A stretch of DNA of 7,121 nt from Oscillospiraceae bacterium (GTDB lineage Bacteria; Bacillota; Clostridia; Oscillospirales; Ethanoligenentaceae). Below the pieces are notes generated by a model. The model had not been told where the DNA came from. It was given only the letters and a program-made list of their open reading frames with translations, and made no database searches. The translations under genes were made by a program, and so were the position numbers. This document shows positions 1 through 5,785 of this stretch, in pieces. Numbering within the stretch: position 1 is the stretch's first letter; each line of letters begins with the position of its first letter. The DNA is taken from NCBI GenBank assembly GCA_003518885.1, contig DOXU01000049.1, forward strand, positions 1 through 7,121, read 5' to 3'.

Positions 1-1
1 A

Positions 2-55
2 TCTAAATTACTTTCTACAGTAGAAATGGGAGAAGCTGTTCGCGCAGAACTATAA
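2..55 (+). CDS. C-terminal end of an unidentified protein (partial at left edge)
   Basis: Reading from base 2, seventeen codons stay open to a TAA at 53-55 and give SKLLSTVEMGEAVRAEL. The composition is plausible for the helical end of a soluble protein. A strong terminator hairpin begins 20 bases after the stop, as expected for a real gene end. The other two plus frames are less convincing; the frame from base 1 has a stop at its second codon. The piece is too short to identify a family. The gene converges on the alcohol dehydrogenase on the other strand and would share its terminator. Confidence 0.5.
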   Translation, partial: SKLLSTVEMGEAVRAEL

Positions 56-74
56 AATCTTCCTGTTAAAGGCA

Positions 75-110
75 AAAATGCGCACCGTCAATTTAGACGA
101 TGCGCATTTT
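75..110. terminator. Bidirectional Rho-independent terminator between convergent genes
   Basis: A perfect 10-base inverted repeat, AAAATGCGCA (75-84) and TGCGCATTTT (101-110), encloses a further four pairs, CGTC (86-89) with GACG (96-99), after one C-A mismatch. The loop is six bases. On the plus strand the stem runs into TTTT CTATTTCTTT. On the minus strand it ends in TTTTT followed by GCC. It lies 20 bases after the stop of the partial left gene and 8 bases after the stop of the dehydrogenase, so it can serve both. The U-tract is better on the plus strand. Confidence 0.85.
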
Positions 111-118
111 CTATTTCT

Positions 119-1234
119 TTATAAACAAACCTGTTCATTAAAGCTCTCTCTATACATTCCATATAAATCTTCTTCTACCGGTATAATGGTACAATTTGAA
201 ATGTTCTTCGCCTTAATCGCGATCTCCGCATACTTTTTAAATTCCTCATCCGCTATTTTCTCTTTTTCACCCAGCAATTGAGCAAGTATCAAGCGAAATT
301 CTTTCAAATTCTGTACTTTCATAAGGGAAAGCAAACGATCAACGGAAGCTCCATCTTTTTGTGCAACAAAAGCCAAAAACGACGCTAAAAGCAGCCCATT
401 TGCACGACCGTGGTCGATATGTTTAAAATAGGTCAAAGAATATCCCATTGAATGAACTGCTGTTGTGCCCGTATGGGCGATAGCTATACCAGCCAACGTG
501 GAAGCATAAATCAGCTCTTCTCGGACTTTATCCCCCAATTCTCCTCTCAGTAAAAATTTAAAATTCAGTGCAATCCTCCGGATACTTTCCTCCGCAATCA
601 ATTTTGTTAATGCATTAGCTTTTTTAGAAAGATCGCTCTCTATTGCATGGGACAAGGCATCAATCGCCGTATTAATGGTTGTGCGAAGAGGTAGATGCCG
701 CGTATACCGGGGATCCACTAAGGCAAGTTTGGGAAAGATTAATGGAGTGGCAATACTCGTTTTGGACTGTGCGTGATCATTTGTCAAAATAGAGTATTGC
801 GTCACTTCCGAGCCAGTCCCCGCAGTTGTTGGCAACAAGACAAGAGGCAAAACTTTATCAATATATGGGCCTGTAAAAAGCGCCTCATCCGTAAGATTTT
901 GGCAAGCAAGCAAAGCAATTGCTTTTGAAGCGTCCATTGGCGAACCGCCGCCGATACCGATGATAAAATCTACTTTATTTTTCTTAGCAAAGACGGAGCC
1001 ATCCCGCACATTATCAATACTCGGATTATTGTCAACATGATCATAAATAACAAAATCTAGTTTCTGTGACCGCAACGCCTCTATTACATCTTGTAAAGAA
1101 CCGTTCATTTTAGCAGAGCGCCGTCCTGTGACAATCAACGCCTTCTTCCCGAAATTTTTTAGTAAGGCTGCATTCTTTTTTACACAATCCTGATCCAACA
1201 GAATCTTAGTGGGGAGAGAAAATTCAATAGACAT
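119..1234 (-). CDS. Iron-containing (group III) alcohol dehydrogenase
   Basis: A 371-residue protein of the Fe-ADH family, cytoplasmic NAD(P)-dependent enzymes that interconvert alcohols and aldehydes. The dinucleotide-binding GGGSPMD motif is at residues 95-101 and the family motif TAGTGSEVT at 137-145. All four expected metal ligands are present: D192 and H196 in AIDALSHAIES, H261 in VHSMGYSL, and H275 in DHGRANG. The 14-residue spacing between the last two is normal. The length fits the family (about 380). I chose the ATG at 1234 because GGAG lies eight bases upstream (1243-1246). An in-frame TTG at 1261 would add nine residues but has no such site. The gene is monocistronic in the window and divergent from the ABC operon. 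The substrate cannot be read from the sequence; a role in reducing an aldehyde from heterocycle breakdown is only a guess. Confidence 0.93.
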   Translation of the reverse strand: MSIEFSLPTKILLDQDCVKKNAALLKNFGKKALIVTGRRSAKMNGSLQDVIEALRSQKLDFVIYDHVDNNPSIDNVRDGSVFAKKNKVDFIIGIGGGSPMDASKAIALLACQNLTDEALFTGPYIDKVLPLVLLPTTAGTGSEVTQYSILTNDHAQSKTSIATPLIFPKLALVDPRYTRHLPLRTTINTAIDALSHAIESDLSKKANALTKLIAEESIRRIALNFKFLLRGELGDKVREELIYASTLAGIAIAHTGTTAVHSMGYSLTYFKHIDHGRANGLLLASFLAFVAQKDGASVDRLLSLMKVQNLKEFRLILAQLLGEKEKIADEEFKKYAEIAIKAKNISNCTIIPVEEDLYGMYRESFNEQVCL

Positions 1235-1303
1235 TTTTAGCGCTCCATTCCCTTTTGACAAAGGCTCATATTTTTATAGAACGATTGTATTCTATTGGCT
1301 CTA

Positions 1304-1332
1304 AGTATATAAGGGGCAAGATTATTCTTCAA
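1304..1332 (-). promoter_or_regulatory. Promoter of the alcohol dehydrogenase gene
   Basis: On the minus strand TTGAAG (1332-1327) and TATACT (1309-1304) are separated by exactly 17 bases, a good sigma-A type pair with the better match at -10. Transcription would start near 1296-1299, about 62 bases before the ATG at 1234. The two inverted repeats centred at about 1355.5 and 1387.5 would then lie near -60 and -91, typical positions for an activator. Confidence 0.7.
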
Positions 1333-1347
1333 GGGTTATTTGAATTG

Positions 1348-1363
1348 TTGTGATCGTGCACAA
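1348..1363. promoter_or_regulatory. Operator-like inverted repeat, copy 1
   Basis: TTGTG (1348-1352), six bases, CACAA (1359-1363). The same five-base arms and six-base spacer recur 32 bases to the right. It lies 15 bases upstream of the dehydrogenase -35 box, at about -60 from the inferred start, which suits an activator site. The arms resemble those of CRP-like and Rex sites, but the spacer is two bases shorter than in either standard site, so I do not assign a regulator. Confidence 0.5.
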
Positions 1364-1378
1364 TAAATAATACATACT

Positions 1379-1396
1379 ATTGTGCTTTAACACAAT
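1379..1396. promoter_or_regulatory. Operator-like inverted repeat, copy 2
   Basis: ATTGTG (1379-1384), CTTTAA, CACAAT (1391-1396) form a perfect 6-base inverted repeat with the same internal spacing as copy 1. Centre-to-centre distance to copy 1 is 32 bases, about three turns of B-DNA, so dimers bound at both would lie on the same face. The inner arms of the two copies also pair with each other: GCACAATA (1358-1365) and TATTGTGC (1378-1385). Confidence 0.55.
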
Positions 1397-1483
1397 CATC
1401 ATAAATATTCAATCGGTATTTTATTAAAAATGCACACTATGATTACACATGCCCATGTCATCTCTCATTTCTTTGTACATCCA

Positions 1484-1517
1484 GCACATAGACAAATGCC
1501 TTTCAAAAAAATATAAT
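1484..1517 (+). promoter_or_regulatory. Main promoter of the ABC importer operon
   Basis: TAGACA (1489-1494) and TATAAT (1512-1517) are separated by 17 bases, eleven of twelve matches to the sigma-A consensus. Transcription would begin near 1524, giving a leader of about 225 bases before the ATPase start. The 13 bases GCACATAGACAAA (1484-1496) recur at 7057-7069 with an identically spaced TATAAT. A second, weaker candidate further down is TTGTGT (1538-1543), 17 bases, TATAGT (1561-1566); if used it would start transcription at the GAACGG hairpin. Confidence 0.75.
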
Positions 1518-1568
1518 GAAAGCACAGTAATTGATGTTTGTGTTGCATCATTCATCTTTATATAGTTT

Positions 1569-1600
1569 AGGAACGGAGATCAATTTTAAAGCCCGTTCTT
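1569..1600 (+). other. Stem-loop in the ABC operon leader
   Basis: GAACGG (1571-1576) pairs with CCGTTC (1593-1598). A G-U pair and an A-U pair extend the stem to 1569-1600, leaving a 16-base loop. It ends six bases before the terminator hairpin. That order, a hairpin followed by an intrinsic terminator, is typical of attenuators and small riboswitches. I do not recognise the conserved core of any known class (TPP, purine, preQ1, guanidine, THF, FMN, T-box). Confidence 0.5.
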
Positions 1601-1605
1601 TTGGC

Positions 1606-1635
1606 AAAGGCGCTGAGTTAACTCAGTGCCTTTTT
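1606..1635 (+). terminator. Terminator (attenuator candidate) upstream of the ABC operon
   Basis: AAAGGCGCTGAG (1606-1617) pairs with CTCAGTGCCTTT (1622-1633) through 12 pairs, one of them G-U. The loop is four bases or fewer, and the stem runs into TTTTT (1631-1635). It lies about 80 bases after the inferred start of transcription and 115 bases before the first operon gene, with no ordinary gene in between. It should therefore stop transcription inside the leader unless it is overcome. The 3' arm can also pair with CACTGAG (1677-1683) downstream, giving an alternative fold after read-through. It could instead end a small RNA of about 110 bases. Confidence 0.75.
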
Positions 1636-1717
1636 GTATTGATAGGAAAAAACTTAATCTTACTTGCATTGAATTTCACTGAGCGGTTTTCCGCTAAAAC
1701 ACACAGAGACGGAGCCA

Positions 1718-1753
1718 ATGCATACGAAAAAGAAATGGGTGGTGCGTTTATGA
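1718..1753 (+). CDS. Possible 11-residue leader peptide overlapping the ATPase start
   Basis: ATG at 1718 opens a short frame, MHTKKKWVVRL, ending in a TGA (1751-1753) that overlaps the ATPase ATG (1750-1752) as ATGA. This is a classic arrangement for translational coupling. A GGAG lies at 1711-1714, but only three bases before the ATG, which is tight. The peptide is basic and resembles no known regulatory leader. It may be chance; I list it because it fits the overlap style of the rest of this operon. Confidence 0.25.
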   Translation: MHTKKKWVVRL

Positions 1754-2520
1754 CTACAACAGGCATTCAAGTTAAAGACGTGAGTATGGCTTATACCGGC
1801 AAAAACGGTGAACCAATCTCCGCTCTCAAAAATATCAACTTAGATATTAAAGAAGAGGAATTTATTTCTCTGCTTGGTCCATCTGGCTGTGGAAAAACGA
1901 CCCTTCTACGATTGATCGCTGATCTGTTACAACCCACGACTGGTACCGTCTCCATTTTGGGCAAATCCCCACGAGAAACCCGATTGGCAAGAAAATTTGG
2001 AATCGTCTTCCAAAGCCCCGTTCTTTATGATTGGAGATCAGTTCGTCGCAACATTTGCATGCCAATGGAAATTATGGGCATTCCTCGTAAGACCCGTACT
2101 TCTCGTATCAATGAAGTCCTTGATCTTGTCGGTTTACGAAACTTTGGAACCAAATATCCTTTTGAACTAAGTGGTGGTATGCAACAGCGTGTGGGAATTG
2201 CCCGTGCTCTTGCACTAAAGCCTGAAATTCTTCTGATGGATGAGCCTTTCTCCGCCCTGGATGAGTTTACGCGAGAAAAACTGAATGAGGACTTATTAAA
2301 AATCTGGAGCCAGACCAAAAAGACCATCATCTTCGTCACACATAACATCCCAGAATCCGTTTTCCTTTCCGATCGCGTTGTCGTTCTCTCTCCTCATCCG
2401 GGCCGTGTTTCTGCTGTTGTGGATATTGATTTACCCCGCCCGCGGTCCGCTTCACTTAGAGAAGAACCTGTCTTCTATGAGTATGTAGCAAAAATTAGAA
2501 AGAGTTTTGAAGGGGTGTAA
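1750..2520 (+). CDS. ABC transporter ATP-binding protein (nitrate/taurine/THI5-type importer)
   Basis: A 256-residue cytoplasmic ATPase that would power the importer encoded by the next three genes. All nucleotide-binding motifs are intact: Walker A GPSGCGKT (43-50), Q-loop glutamine 88, signature LSGGMQQR (140-147), Walker B ILLMDEP (160-166) with catalytic E165, D-loop SALD (168-171) and switch H198. The layout and C-terminus match the SsuB/TauB/ThiZ group of importer ATPases. I chose the ATG at 1750, preceded by GGTGGTG (1738-1744) with a five-base spacer. An ATG at 1735 has a weaker site. A longer open frame back to 1531 crosses the terminator hairpin and resembles nothing. The stop is followed after five bases by the first permease gene. 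Confidence 0.95.
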   Translation: MTTTGIQVKDVSMAYTGKNGEPISALKNINLDIKEEEFISLLGPSGCGKTTLLRLIADLLQPTTGTVSILGKSPRETRLARKFGIVFQSPVLYDWRSVRRNICMPMEIMGIPRKTRTSRINEVLDLVGLRNFGTKYPFELSGGMQQRVGIARALALKPEILLMDEPFSALDEFTREKLNEDLLKIWSQTKKTIIFVTHNIPESVFLSDRVVVLSPHPGRVSAVVDIDLPRPRSASLREEPVFYEYVAKIRKSFEGV

Positions 2521-2525
2521 GAACA

Positions 2526-3329
2526 ATGGACATTTCGAAAAAAGATCGTCGAATTGTTGCCGTTGTCTGGCTTATTGGTGTCATTATAATTTGGGAGCTT
2601 CTTGCTTTTCTTCTTCAAAACGTCATTCATGATCCCATGGCTGCGAAAAAGTTACCTTATTTTCATACAGTCGTCACCGTATTAATGCAAAACTGGCAAG
2701 ATCTTATTGGCGATGCCCTCACCACTTTTTCCAGAGCGGCAATTGGTTTTCTTCTCGGCGCAGCCATTGGTTTTCTTCTAGCAATTATTATGAGTTTCTC
2801 TAAAACCGTAGAAAAAATCGCCTTTCCATACCTTATTATCTCACAAATGATTCCCGTTTTAGGTTTAGCTCCAATCATTTTTAATATCGTTCAAGACATG
2901 GATACTGCCAGAATCATGATTGCAGCGTATATCACCTTTTTCCCCGTATCTGTAAATATGTTGAGCGGTTTAAAAGAAGTCTCTCAAGACAAACAAGACC
3001 TTTTGTATTCCATCGCATCAAGTCGAGTCAATATTTATCGCAAGCTGATGGCCCCATCTGCTCTTCCTCATTTATTTAACGGCCTGAAAATCACCGCACC
3101 GCTGGCAGTTACCGCTTCCATTTTAGTTGATATGCTAGGATCGAGCAGCGGCATCGGCGTCCGCATTCTTTATTCATTATATTCTAGCCAAATGGACATT
3201 TTTTGGGCAGCAGTGACTACCAGTGCATTAATGGGAATAATCAGTTACTATATCATTATTTTGATTGAACATTTCGCAATGCCTTGGAGGAAAATTACCA
3301 TTATGGAAACTGCGGGGGGTAACGGATGA
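2526..3329 (+). CDS. ABC transporter permease, first subunit
   Basis: A 267-residue inner-membrane protein with about six hydrophobic segments (near 10-30, 70-90, 100-122, 126-148, 190-205, 225-250). The cytoplasmic coupling (EAA-type) loop lies around 158-189, recognisable from YRKLMAPSALPHLFNGLKI, and sits where SsuC/TauC/ThiX permeases contact the ATPase. Several consensus positions are changed: the leading E of EAA, the G of GA, and the L of the first LP. The core pattern xxLPxxxxGLK remains. The Shine-Dalgarno site AGGGGTG (2511-2517) overlaps the ATPase end, eight bases before the ATG. Its own end overlaps the next permease start as ATGA (3326-3329). With the second permease it probably forms a heterodimeric channel. 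Confidence 0.92.
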   Translation: MDISKKDRRIVAVVWLIGVIIIWELLAFLLQNVIHDPMAAKKLPYFHTVVTVLMQNWQDLIGDALTTFSRAAIGFLLGAAIGFLLAIIMSFSKTVEKIAFPYLIISQMIPVLGLAPIIFNIVQDMDTARIMIAAYITFFPVSVNMLSGLKEVSQDKQDLLYSIASSRVNIYRKLMAPSALPHLFNGLKITAPLAVTASILVDMLGSSSGIGVRILYSLYSSQMDIFWAAVTTSALMGIISYYIIILIEHFAMPWRKITIMETAGGNG

Positions 3330-4102
3330 AAAGCAAAAGAAAAAACTGGACAGATTATACCCTGCCTATCGCCTTTGGTGTTATGATAATCTTATTATGG
3401 CAATGTAAAGTCTTTCATGCACTACTCGGACTCCAAACCTATCAGCTACCACTTCCTACCGATATTGTATCCGCACTCTCACAAAATTTCGGTAAAACAC
3501 TTAGCGATTGCATTGTCACCATCTCCGGCGCTATGATTGGTTTAGTGATTGGCTCTTGCATCGGCTTCATCTTTGCCGTCATTGCCACCTGGTTTCCCAA
3601 ATGGGGATACGGCAGCATTATTCTTATATCAGCAATCAATGCCATCCCTTTAGTCGCTCTCTCCCCTATTATGAACCTGTGGTTTAAAACGGGGATGGGC
3701 CAAAGAATCGGTGTTGTCACAATCGTTTGCATGGCAGCCATGACATTTAATTCCTATAGTGGTCTTTCCTCCATAAAGCCGTTCTCGCTCGATTTAATGC
3801 AGATGACTGCCGCTAACAAGTGGACTGTCTTTACAAAATTACGTATTCCAAATAGCCTTCCCTATATATTTACTGCACTCAAAATCAATATCGCCACTTC
3901 CATCATGGCGGCAATCATCAGTGAATATTTTGCGACTTCAACTTCCGGGCTTGGATTTGGCATCAAAGACAATCTTCGTAAGGCGGAGATGGCAATGGGT
4001 TGGGGGTACATCGTTGTTGCTTCCATTGTTGGCGTCATTCTCTACTGTGTCATCGTGTTAATTGAACACCAAGCGATTAAATGGCACCCCTCACAAAGAT
4101 AA
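3326..4102 (+). CDS. ABC transporter permease, second subunit
   Basis: A 258-residue membrane protein of the same family as the preceding permease but clearly diverged from it. It has about six hydrophobic segments (near 14-35, 62-88, 96-118, 128-146, 188-203, 228-248). The coupling loop around 157-187 ends in KLRIPNSLPYIFTALKI. The E of the EAA motif is absent and an A replaces the usual G, as is common in paired permeases. The start codon overlaps the stop of the first permease (ATGA), and a run of six G (3314-3319) five bases upstream serves as ribosome-binding site. Two different permeases in tandem with a single ATPase indicate a heterodimeric channel, an arrangement also known for RibX-type and other THI5-linked importers. 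Confidence 0.92.
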   Translation: MKSKRKNWTDYTLPIAFGVMIILLWQCKVFHALLGLQTYQLPLPTDIVSALSQNFGKTLSDCIVTISGAMIGLVIGSCIGFIFAVIATWFPKWGYGSIILISAINAIPLVALSPIMNLWFKTGMGQRIGVVTIVCMAAMTFNSYSGLSSIKPFSLDLMQMTAANKWTVFTKLRIPNSLPYIFTALKINIATSIMAAIISEYFATSTSGLGFGIKDNLRKAEMAMGWGYIVVASIVGVILYCVIVLIEHQAIKWHPSQR

Positions 4103-4126
4103 ACTCTAAAGCAAAAGGAGATTAAA

Positions 4127-5173
4127 ATGAAAGTATCCCAAGGTAAAAGTAAAACACACCTCTTTCTAGCCTGTTTTGTAGTTGCCGCCATTGCAGTTAG
4201 TATTTTTTCAGGATGCTCTTCCAGTTCCTCTGGCTCCTCCAAAGCACTAACAAAAGTCAATTTGCAAATTAAGTGGCTTCCACAATCGCAATTTATGGGC
4301 TATTACGTTGCACAACAAAAAGGCTACTTCAAACAAGAAGGCCTGGATGTCAACATCATCTCTGGTGGAAGCGACATTATTCCGGAACAGCAAGTTAATA
4401 ATGGCGTGGCCAATATCGGCGTAACCTGGACTTCCAGCCTAATGAAATACCAAGAAAAAGGGTGGAATTTAAAAGAAATCTCTCAGACCTTTCAAAAAAG
4501 TGGCATGCTCTTAGTCTCTAAAAAATCAAGCAATATCAATTCCGTGGCTGATCTCAAGGGCAAAAAAGTTTCTTCCTGGTTTGGTGGAAATGAATACGAA
4601 CTGTATGCTCTTCTTGGAAAAAACAATCTCAATAAGGATAAGGATGTCACCCTTGTACAACAAGACTTTACAATGAATCAATTAATAAGCGGCCAAGTTA
4701 ACGCCGCACAGGCCATGACTTATAATGAATACGGGCTTTTACTTGAAAACGGCCTGAAAGATTCCGATATTAACACCATAGACATGAACAATGCTGGCGT
4801 GGCCATGTTGGAGGATTGCCTCTTTGTTAAATCCGATTGGGCTTCTAAAAATAAAGAGACTTTAGTTAAATTTTTAAAGGCCGCAAACAAGGGATGGGCC
4901 GACGCCTGTGATGATCCAGACAGTGCTGGAAGCTACATCTATACAAAAAATAAGAGCGTCTCTCTTGCTCATCAAAAATATATGGCCGAACAGGTGGCTA
5001 AATTGGTTGAGACATCCGACATCGACGAATCAAAAATTGGTTATATGGATAACGGCAAAATTCAACAAACCGCCGATCTTGGGTTAAAATATGGTCTATT
5101 ATCCAAAGCCATCGATGTATCAAAAGTTTATGACACCACTTATTGGAAGGAGGCTACCGAAAACAACTCATGA
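4127..5173 (+). CDS. THI5/NMT1-like substrate-binding lipoprotein of the ABC importer
   Basis: A 348-residue extracytoplasmic binding protein. The basic N-terminus and a hydrophobic stretch (11-27) end in FSGC with C30 as the probable lipidated cysteine, followed by a serine-rich linker. The mature part opens with the THI5/NMT1 hallmark QIKWLPQSQFMGYYVAQQKG (47-66), then YFKQEGLDV. WFGGNEYE (151-158) and TYNEYG (198-203) are also typical of the bacterial THI5-like group. Known members bind formylaminopyrimidine or thiamine-type pyrimidines, riboflavin or similar heterocycles; the ligand here is not determined. AAGGAG (4115-4120) sits six bases before the ATG. A second perfect site, AAGGAGG (5147-5153), lies inside the 3' end, and the stop overlaps the ATG of the DUF523 gene. 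Confidence 0.94.
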   Translation: MKVSQGKSKTHLFLACFVVAAIAVSIFSGCSSSSSGSSKALTKVNLQIKWLPQSQFMGYYVAQQKGYFKQEGLDVNIISGGSDIIPEQQVNNGVANIGVTWTSSLMKYQEKGWNLKEISQTFQKSGMLLVSKKSSNINSVADLKGKKVSSWFGGNEYELYALLGKNNLNKDKDVTLVQQDFTMNQLISGQVNAAQAMTYNEYGLLLENGLKDSDINTIDMNNAGVAMLEDCLFVKSDWASKNKETLVKFLKAANKGWADACDDPDSAGSYIYTKNKSVSLAHQKYMAEQVAKLVETSDIDESKIGYMDNGKIQQTADLGLKYGLLSKAIDVSKVYDTTYWKEATENNS

Positions 5174-5637
5174 TGCATAAAATACTGGTCAGTGCCTGCC
5201 TCTACGGATGGAATTGCCGTTACGATGCCCTCTCTATTCCTTGTCAAAACCCTCTTTTTCTAAAATGGAAAAAGGAAGGCCGCCTTATTCCCGTTTGTCC
5301 TGAAGTTGCTGGCGGACTTCCCACTCCGAGAACCGATGCCCAAAGACAAGGAAATTACGTTCTAACACGCGCAGGAATAGACGTAACAAATGAATATGAA
5401 AGAGGGGCAATAAAAGCCTTGCATTTGGCCAGAAAAAACCATGTACTGTTTGCTATCATGAAGGAAAAGAGCCCCTCGTGTGGCAGTCATCTCATTTATG
5501 ATGGAACATTCACTGGGACCAAAATTCAGGGACTTGGAAAAGCTGCCCAGCTTTTGAAAGAAGCTCATTTTTCCATTTTTAATGAAGAGCAAATCGATGA
5601 AGCAAATCAATTTCTAAAAAAAATGGAGGATAGCTAA
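5170..5637 (+). CDS. DUF523 family protein, TudS-like thiouracil desulfidase candidate
   Basis: A 155-residue cytoplasmic protein with the full DUF523 pattern: VSACLYGWNCRYD (7-19), PVCPEVAGGLPTPR (41-54), GIDVTNEYERGA (69-80), KEKSPSCGSHLIYDGTF (98-114). C10, C43 and C104 stand where family cysteines would hold an iron-sulfur cluster. E45 and S101 sit beside them in the conserved CPE and SPSCG motifs. Characterised member TudS uses a [4Fe-4S] cluster held by three cysteines to remove sulfur from thiouracil. Whether this protein does so is inferred from family and from its place behind a heterocycle-type importer. Start choice: ATG 5170 overlaps the preceding stop (ATGA), with a second ATG directly after it at 5173. 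The strong AAGGAGG (5147-5153) is 16 bases away, so re-initiation after the upstream gene is likely. Confidence 0.9.
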   Translation: MMHKILVSACLYGWNCRYDALSIPCQNPLFLKWKKEGRLIPVCPEVAGGLPTPRTDAQRQGNYVLTRAGIDVTNEYERGAIKALHLARKNHVLFAIMKEKSPSCGSHLIYDGTFTGTKIQGLGKAAQLLKEAHFSIFNEEQIDEANQFLKKMEDS

Positions 5638-5649
5638 TTTCTCCTTTTT
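5616..5649 (+). terminator. Probable terminator at the end of the ABC-DUF523 operon
   Basis: GGAGGA (5625-5630) pairs with TTCTCC (5639-5644), one pair being G-U, around an eight-base loop. TTTTT (5645-5649) follows and a run of A (5616-5623) precedes. The stem includes the last codons and stop of the DUF523 gene. The stem is short, so termination may be partial. No better hairpin occurs before the regulator gene. Confidence 0.5.
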
Positions 5650-5733
5650 CCACAATTTTTTTCTTTATTTGTCCCTATAAATCTTTTACAGTTCTTATTT
5701 TCATGACTTTTCCCTACAATAATCTACACTTCC

Positions 5734-5768
5734 TATAATAAATAAACGACCACATCATCACTTGTGCA
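5734..5768 (+). promoter_or_regulatory. Promoter region of the PucR-family gene
   Basis: A perfect -10 hexamer TATAAT (5734-5739) stands 47 bases before the ATG at 5786. No good -35 hexamer exists at 16-18 bases upstream; TCCCTA at 5711-5716 is poor. This suggests a weak or activator-dependent promoter. Just after the expected start lies CACATCATCACTTGTGCA (5751-5768), which contains TTGTG and TGTGCA, half-sites also seen in the 1348-1396 repeats. Autoregulation by the PucR protein is possible but unproven. The rest of the 148-base gap is T-rich and unremarkable. Confidence 0.5.
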
Positions 5769-5785
5769 TAATAAGGAGTGGTTTT

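Larger units (their letters stand above)
1235..1749. promoter_or_regulatory. 515-base divergent regulatory region without an ordinary gene
   Basis: No protein-coding gene of normal size is supported here. On the minus strand it holds the dehydrogenase promoter and a roughly 60-base untranslated leader. That leader begins with a small inverted repeat, ATAGAA (1276-1281) and TTCTAT (1290-1295), right at the expected transcription start. In the centre are two TTGTG-N6-CACAA sites. Rightward it holds a near-consensus promoter, a structured leader with a terminator, a small stem-loop AGCGG-TTTT-CCGCT (1682-1695) and a possible 11-codon leader ORF. The pentamer GCACA or its complement occurs five times between 1358 and 1526. 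The stretch 1397-1483 is AT-rich and shows nothing further that I can interpret. Confidence 0.8.

Noticed and set aside
1235..1261. TTG start at 1261 for the alcohol dehydrogenase.
   Set aside because: The extra nine codons contain the GGAG site that serves the ATG at 1234, and Fe-ADH proteins begin near that ATG.
1348..1396. Rex operator (TTGTGAA-N4-TTCACAA).
   Set aside because: The spacer between the TTGTG and CACAA arms is six bases in both copies rather than eight, and the inner AA/TT are missing.
1531..1749. A 73-codon in-frame extension upstream of the ABC ATPase.
   Set aside because: It runs through the terminator hairpin, has no ribosome-binding site, resembles no ATPase N-terminus, and the family starts near the ATG at 1750, which has a good site.
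1520..1750. TPP, purine or T-box leader, suspected because of the THI5-like importer.
   Set aside because: None of the conserved cores (TPP thi-box sequences, purine kissing loops, T-box GGTGG-ACC element) could be found by eye.
2025..2348. Antisense open frames within the ATPase, and similar ones inside the permeases, DUF523 and pucR genes.
   Set aside because: They lie opposite well-supported genes, lack ribosome-binding sites and show no recognisable protein features.
5762..5785. TTG start at 5762 for the PucR-family gene.
   Set aside because: Those codons overlap the AAGGAG ribosome-binding site of the ATG at 5786, and the family N-terminus begins at that ATG.
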